A stretch of 64,000 nt of DNA from an uncultured Flavobacteriales bacterium. GTDB lineage: Bacteria > Bacteroidota > Bacteroidia > Flavobacteriales_G > Salibacteraceae. Made by a program: the position numbers and the translations under genes. Every line of letters begins with the position of its first letter. Within the stretch, counting starts at the first letter, position 1. The stretch covers positions 124,001 to 188,000 of the forward strand of contig CALSRO010000005.1 of the NCBI GenBank assembly GCA_943788775.1, written 5' to 3'. The notes under the pieces were generated by a model. The model searched no databases. It saw nothing but the letters and a program-made list of their open reading frames with translations, and was not told the origin of the DNA. This document shows positions 60,475-64,000 of this stretch, piece after piece.

Positions 60475-62553
60475 ATGCCATACCAAATCCCTTTTCGAGT
60501 CAATTCTATTTGTCTTCTTTTCTCATTTGTGCTTTCATGTCAAATACAATCGCAAACGGATAGTCTACGTTCAGTTTATGAATCTATAAATGACCCTGAT
60601 GAAAAGTTGGTTGTATTGAACCAGCTGGCTTGGTCTATTAGAAGGGAGAACCTCGTAAGTTCAGATTCTATGGCTCGAGCCGCCTTAGTTCAGGCCAAAG
60701 AACTGAAAAACCAAAATGAAATTGCGGTGGCAAAGAATACACTGGCGGTGATTGACATCATGAATGGTCGATTTCCGGAAGCCATTGCCAAATTGAAAGA
60801 GTGTTCTAAGATCAACTTGGAACAAAAAGCATACAAGGGCTTTTTGGATAATGAAATGAACGTTGGACTGACCTATTATTTCCAAGGGAGATTGGATACG
60901 GCAGCTACGATCTTGCTTGCGGTTTCCAAATTGGCCGATTCACTGGACGTGCAGAGTACACGAGCGAAGATTCTCAGCAACCTCGGGGCAATCTATCAAA
61001 GTATGGGTAAGTACCAAAATGCCCTTGAAGCATCTTTAGAATGTTTGGAGGCAGCTACCGAAATGAAAGATCAGGAATTGTACTCAGCCACTGCCGGAAA
61101 TATCGGTTTGTTGTTCGACTATATGGGCAATTATGAAAAAGCCATTTATTACCAAAAACAGAGCATTGCCATCGATTCAACTCTAGGAGATAAATCGGGC
61201 ATGTCCTATTCCTATGGAAATTTAGGTGAAATCTATAGGCAAATGGAATTATGGCCAAAAGCATTTGAATGCTATTCTATGGCACTAGAAATGGCTACGG
61301 AAATTGGCGATTCAGAGGCAATATCGGGTCAACTGATGAATGTATCTCTCTATTATGATCATGTAGGAAATTTGGTTAAGTCCAGACAGTTGATCCTTCA
61401 GAGCTTGGAGATCAGTCAGAGAAATGGATACCCATATCAAATTGCCCTGGCTCATTCACAACTCGGGATGACCGATTTAGCAGAGAATAATGTTGATGGA
61501 GCGTTGAGGAATTTGCGCCTTTCCTTATCCATGAGCTTAAATCAACAAATAATGGATTTAGTTACCGCTAATTACATGGGTTTATCCGAAGCATTTGAAA
61601 GGGCAGGTAATTCAGATTCTTCGCTTCATTACCTGAAGCTACATGTTGATATTTCAGATTCATTAAAAACTGAGGAGTCTAAAGAGACCATTGAACGCTT
61701 AGAAACGCAGTTTAGAGTTCTAGAAAAGGAAAACGAAATCTCCGAACTCAGCGCCAAACAAGCTCAGGATGCTTTGGCGCTGGCACAACAACGCAATTGG
61801 ATCATTGGCTTAATAGCCATGGTCTTGATCACGCTTATGGGCGGTTGGGTCATAATTGATAGAAGGCGAAAAAAAGCGCAAGAAGTACTGGCCGCAGAGC
61901 GCTTACAATTTCAGAAGAATATGCTTGATTCAACCGTTCTTGCACAAGAGGAAGAACGTCAGCGTATTGCGAAAGACTTGCACGATGGCTTGGTGCAATC
62001 GCTTGCTGCGCTGAAGCTAGGTGTGCAAAACTCAATGAACGTAGCTGGGCTCAGTGCAGAACAAAAAGGTTCATTTTCAGAACACATCAAAAACATCGAT
62101 ACCGCAGCGGAGGAAGCCCAAAATATTAGTCATCAGATGATGCCACGAGCCTTGACTGAGACGGGCCTGATCTCCGCATTTGAGGACATGCTTTCCAAAA
62201 CCCTAAAGCAAACAGACATCGGTTACAACTTTGAGCAGTTTGGGGTTTTGAATCAACGATTCAAGCCATCCATTGAAATCGGATTATATCGCATTGCCCA
62301 AGAGCTGGTAAACAACATTCTGAAACACAGTGGAGCCAAACATGTGGATATTCAACTTTTGAAAACCAAAACACACTTGGTATTGCATGTGGAAGATGAC
62401 GGGAAAGGATTTGAGTTTGACAAGAAGGGATCTCAGAACGGCATTGGCCTCAACAATATTTTCAGCAGGGCCAGTTCGGTGAATGGCGAGGTGAATTATG
62501 AAAATGGAAAACCAGGAACGATTGCGAATATTCGAGTTCCGCTTGGAGACTAG
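60475..62553 (+). CDS. TPR-repeat sensor histidine kinase (HisKA_3/HATPase_c)
   Basis: A 692-residue NarL-class sensor kinase. The signal peptide or first helix ends near CQIQSQT. About six TPR units follow (GRFPEAIAKLKECSKINLEQ; MGNYEKAIYYQKQSIAIDST; MELWPKAFECYSMALEMATE), then a coiled coil, a membrane helix (NWIIGLIAMVLITLMGGWVI), HisKA_3 with His503 (RIAKDLHDGLVQSLAALKLG) and HATPase_c (NILKHSGAKHVDIQLLKTKT; DDGKGFEFD). It senses an unknown signal with its TPR part in the periplasm. No response regulator adjoins it. The C-terminal 35 residues almost equal those of the broken paralogue. Confidence 0.92.
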   Translation: MPYQIPFRVNSICLLFSFVLSCQIQSQTDSLRSVYESINDPDEKLVVLNQLAWSIRRENLVSSDSMARAALVQAKELKNQNEIAVAKNTLAVIDIMNGRFPEAIAKLKECSKINLEQKAYKGFLDNEMNVGLTYYFQGRLDTAATILLAVSKLADSLDVQSTRAKILSNLGAIYQSMGKYQNALEASLECLEAATEMKDQELYSATAGNIGLLFDYMGNYEKAIYYQKQSIAIDSTLGDKSGMSYSYGNLGEIYRQMELWPKAFECYSMALEMATEIGDSEAISGQLMNVSLYYDHVGNLVKSRQLILQSLEISQRNGYPYQIALAHSQLGMTDLAENNVDGALRNLRLSLSMSLNQQIMDLVTANYMGLSEAFERAGNSDSSLHYLKLHVDISDSLKTEESKETIERLETQFRVLEKENEISELSAKQAQDALALAQQRNWIIGLIAMVLITLMGGWVIIDRRRKKAQEVLAAERLQFQKNMLDSTVLAQEEERQRIAKDLHDGLVQSLAALKLGVQNSMNVAGLSAEQKGSFSEHIKNIDTAAEEAQNISHQMMPRALTETGLISAFEDMLSKTLKQTDIGYNFEQFGVLNQRFKPSIEIGLYRIAQELVNNILKHSGAKHVDIQLLKTKTHLVLHVEDDGKGFEFDKKGSQNGIGLNNIFSRASSVNGEVNYENGKPGTIANIRVPLGD

Positions 62554-62988
62554 ATTGAATGTCGAATACTGAATTTCGAAATCCCAACAATAGCACTGCA
62601 AGTGAACGTTACCTCTCGCCCCATTCTCAACAATAGCGGGCTGAATTTTGGGCCACTGAATGGATAACCAGTCCCGTGGGAAACGATGGATTCAAGTTTC
62701 AGTAGCGTTGGCCAAGCTGGTGATTAGAATTCAGAACTGTGGTTTTTCTGTGTCGATTTATCGCACAGAAAAAATTGTCTTGAATGGGGCTTGACTTTTT
62801 TGCTTCTTTGGAGCCTGTGCTGAGTTTGTCGAAGCAGCAAGCAAAAAAGGAAGAGAAGAATCCAGTTACAAACCGAACAATTCTCAACCATCAATATTCA
62901 ATGCACAAATGAATATCGAATGTTGAACACCGAATTTCGAAATAATTCGATTAGCATCTACTGGTTGCGCTCATTGATTGCACCCAGA
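62554..62988. other. Gene-free interval between convergent genes, with repeats and a hairpin
   Basis: No gene seen. Two related segments lie at 62557-62585 and 62911-62945 (both contain TCGAAT followed by GAATTTCGAAAT-like sequence). A strong hairpin occupies 62743-62773 (TTTTTCTGTG and CACAGAAAAA), and a widespread short motif with CTGAGTTTGTCGAAG lies at about 62819-62833. Confidence 0.5.
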
Positions 62989-64000
62989 TCATTGAACAAT
63001 AAAACTCGTAACTGCAGAATGCTGTTGGGTAGTCCAATGCAGGAAATAAACTCCCGATTGCAAACCAGCTACATCGAGCATATACGATTCAGTGTTATTC
63101 AATGCTTTTTGCAGTGAAACCTGCCCCAAGGCATCAAGAACCGTAATTGTAGCCATCGCGGATTCCGGGACCTGGATAGTCAACACATCACTCGTGGGAT
63201 TGGGAAATACGGAAATGCCCTGTGTATAAGCTGTCCTTCGCAATGAGGGCACACCTGCTGGATAATTACCATCACGTTGCATGTACTTCAGGCCTCCCTC
63301 ACCGGTTCCAACAAGCAGGTCGAAAATCTCATCTGAGTCAAAATCTGAAATGGCGGGTGTAATGCGGTCCGAAAGGATGAAAATGGAATCGGCCATCTTA
63401 AACGAATCGCTCAAATTGGTCCTGATTTCATAAACATTGATGCGTTTTTCACTGGTGCCAACGAACAGGTAAGGTTTGTCGCCAAAGGCAGGATTATTCA
63501 CGTATCGAGGGGCTGCAAATCCATTACAACAAAAGAAACTCACATCTATTTTACCAAACTCAGCAATGGTCGGAGCACTGGCAAATTGTGCGCTGGAGAG
63601 GGTTCCTGTGTTTTCGAAATAGGCAATGGTCCCCACGCGCTCGCCCACCAAAAGGTCTAACAATCCATCGCCATTGATGTCAGCAATTTCGGGGGCTGCA
63701 TTTTGATCAATGCTATTGATGCCCATGTAATTTGGCGCAACAAGTGTAAAACTGGCAACTCCACCAATCGGATTATTTCTGAAATAGTGCAGAAATCCAT
63801 CGGCATCGCCAATGAGCATGTCCAAATCACCATCATTGTCTAAGTCGCCCAATGCCGGATGGGCCGCTTGAAAGGCGAAGTTTGAGGTGTTGGCAAAATC
63901 ACCATCCGTCAAACTGAAAGATGGGGAGGTGGCCGTGCCTACGTTTTCAAAATAATTGAGTCGACTGCGTCTGTTGCTGGTCGGGGAGCGGTAAAAATCG
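62989..64000 (-). CDS. FG-GAP/VCBS-repeat surface protein with T9SS sorting domain (partial, N-terminus beyond window)
   Basis: The frame is open from the right edge to TAA at 62989 (about 337 codons). It holds FG-GAP/VCBS units with calcium-loop patterns (GDLDNDGDLDMLIGDADGFL; ADINGDGLLDLLVGE; SDFDSDEIFDLLVGTGEGGL) and ends in a type A sorting domain (VFPNPTSDVLTIQVPESAMA; SGVYFLHWTTQQ). It is probably a surface or secreted beta-propeller protein exported by T9SS. The signal peptide and further repeats must lie right of 64000. Confidence 0.85.
   Translation of the reverse strand, partial: DFYRSPTSNRRSRLNYFENVGTATSPSFSLTDGDFANTSNFAFQAAHPALGDLDNDGDLDMLIGDADGFLHYFRNNPIGGVASFTLVAPNYMGINSIDQNAAPEIADINGDGLLDLLVGERVGTIAYFENTGTLSSAQFASAPTIAEFGKIDVSFFCCNGFAAPRYVNNPAFGDKPYLFVGTSEKRINVYEIRTNLSDSFKMADSIFILSDRITPAISDFDSDEIFDLLVGTGEGGLKYMQRDGNYPAGVPSLRRTAYTQGISVFPNPTSDVLTIQVPESAMATITVLDALGQVSLQKALNNTESYMLDVAGLQSGVYFLHWTTQQHSAVTSFIVQ

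Noticed and set aside
62743-62773. Hairpin as a bidirectional intrinsic terminator
   Set aside because: On both strands the T-run is on the 5' arm and an A-run follows the stem, so no U-tract follows the hairpin in either transcript.

Overview
The window is chromosomal DNA from a member of the Bacteroidota, most likely Flavobacteriales. Several things show this: T9SS C-terminal sorting domains on five secreted proteins, a GldM-family protein, a TonB receptor/DUF4249 lipoprotein pair, LytTR and TPR-type histidine kinases, a SUF iron-sulfur operon, and -7 promoter elements of the Bacteroidota form TAnnTTTG. Many start codons lack a Shine-Dalgarno sequence and several genes start with GTG or TTG. 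No species can be named from the sequence alone.

Layout. 1-1.8 kb: a TolC-type efflux protein (cut by the window edge) behind a TetR regulator with a candidate operator, then a small membrane protein. 1.9-4.7 kb: a LytTR response regulator followed by a TPR histidine kinase broken by two frameshifts. 4.9-7 kb: carotenoid genes (CruF-like hydratase and CrtD/CrtI-like desaturase). 7-8.3 kb: a hypothetical protein and a queuosine-precursor transporter. 8.4-16.4 kb: a SUF operon, sufA-sufB-[two GT-C glycosyltransferases]-sufC-sufD-sufS, with a perfect inverted repeat in front. 16.4-25 kb: radA, an aldehyde dehydrogenase, an acyltransferase, a rhodanese, a VOC protein, an SDR and an orphan gldM.

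25.7-37.07 kb is an accessory island. It lies against the 3' end of a CAU-anticodon tRNA gene and has tyrosine-recombinase remnants near both ends, plus an IS3 remnant on the left. Its cargo is small and cassette-like: DUF4177, YidD, an orphan HsdR_N-type nuclease, a SHOCT micro-ORF, lipoproteins, a methyltransferase remnant, a broken TPR gene, two T9SS cargo proteins and DUF2752. Four copies of a ~155 bp imperfectly palindromic repeat (R1-R4), two copies of a ~70 bp repeat (S1, S2) and one attC-like hairpin lie between these blocks. At its right end is a small HTH gene with a perfect inverted repeat touching its start codon and three direct repeats at exact 11 bp spacing after its stop. This is the best candidate for something undescribed.

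37.1-64 kb returns to housekeeping and surface functions: a HAD hydrolase (frameshifted), methylmalonyl-CoA epimerase, a T9SS protein, a lipoprotein, a UbiA prenyltransferase, the TonB receptor/DUF4249 pair, a cystathionine synthase/lyase, an MtfA-like peptidase fused to SEC-C, a flippase-like protein, an ArsC/Spx protein, a DMT transporter, two tandem M43 metalloproteases, an orphan TrkA/RCK protein, an ECF sigma/anti-sigma/outer-membrane-protein set, a carboxylase beta subunit that fits metabolically with the epimerase, a tandem pair of TPR histidine kinases (the first with two in-frame stops), and an FG-GAP T9SS protein cut by the right edge.

Five genes in the window carry frame disruptions. 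Sequencing error cannot be separated from real decay here without reads.
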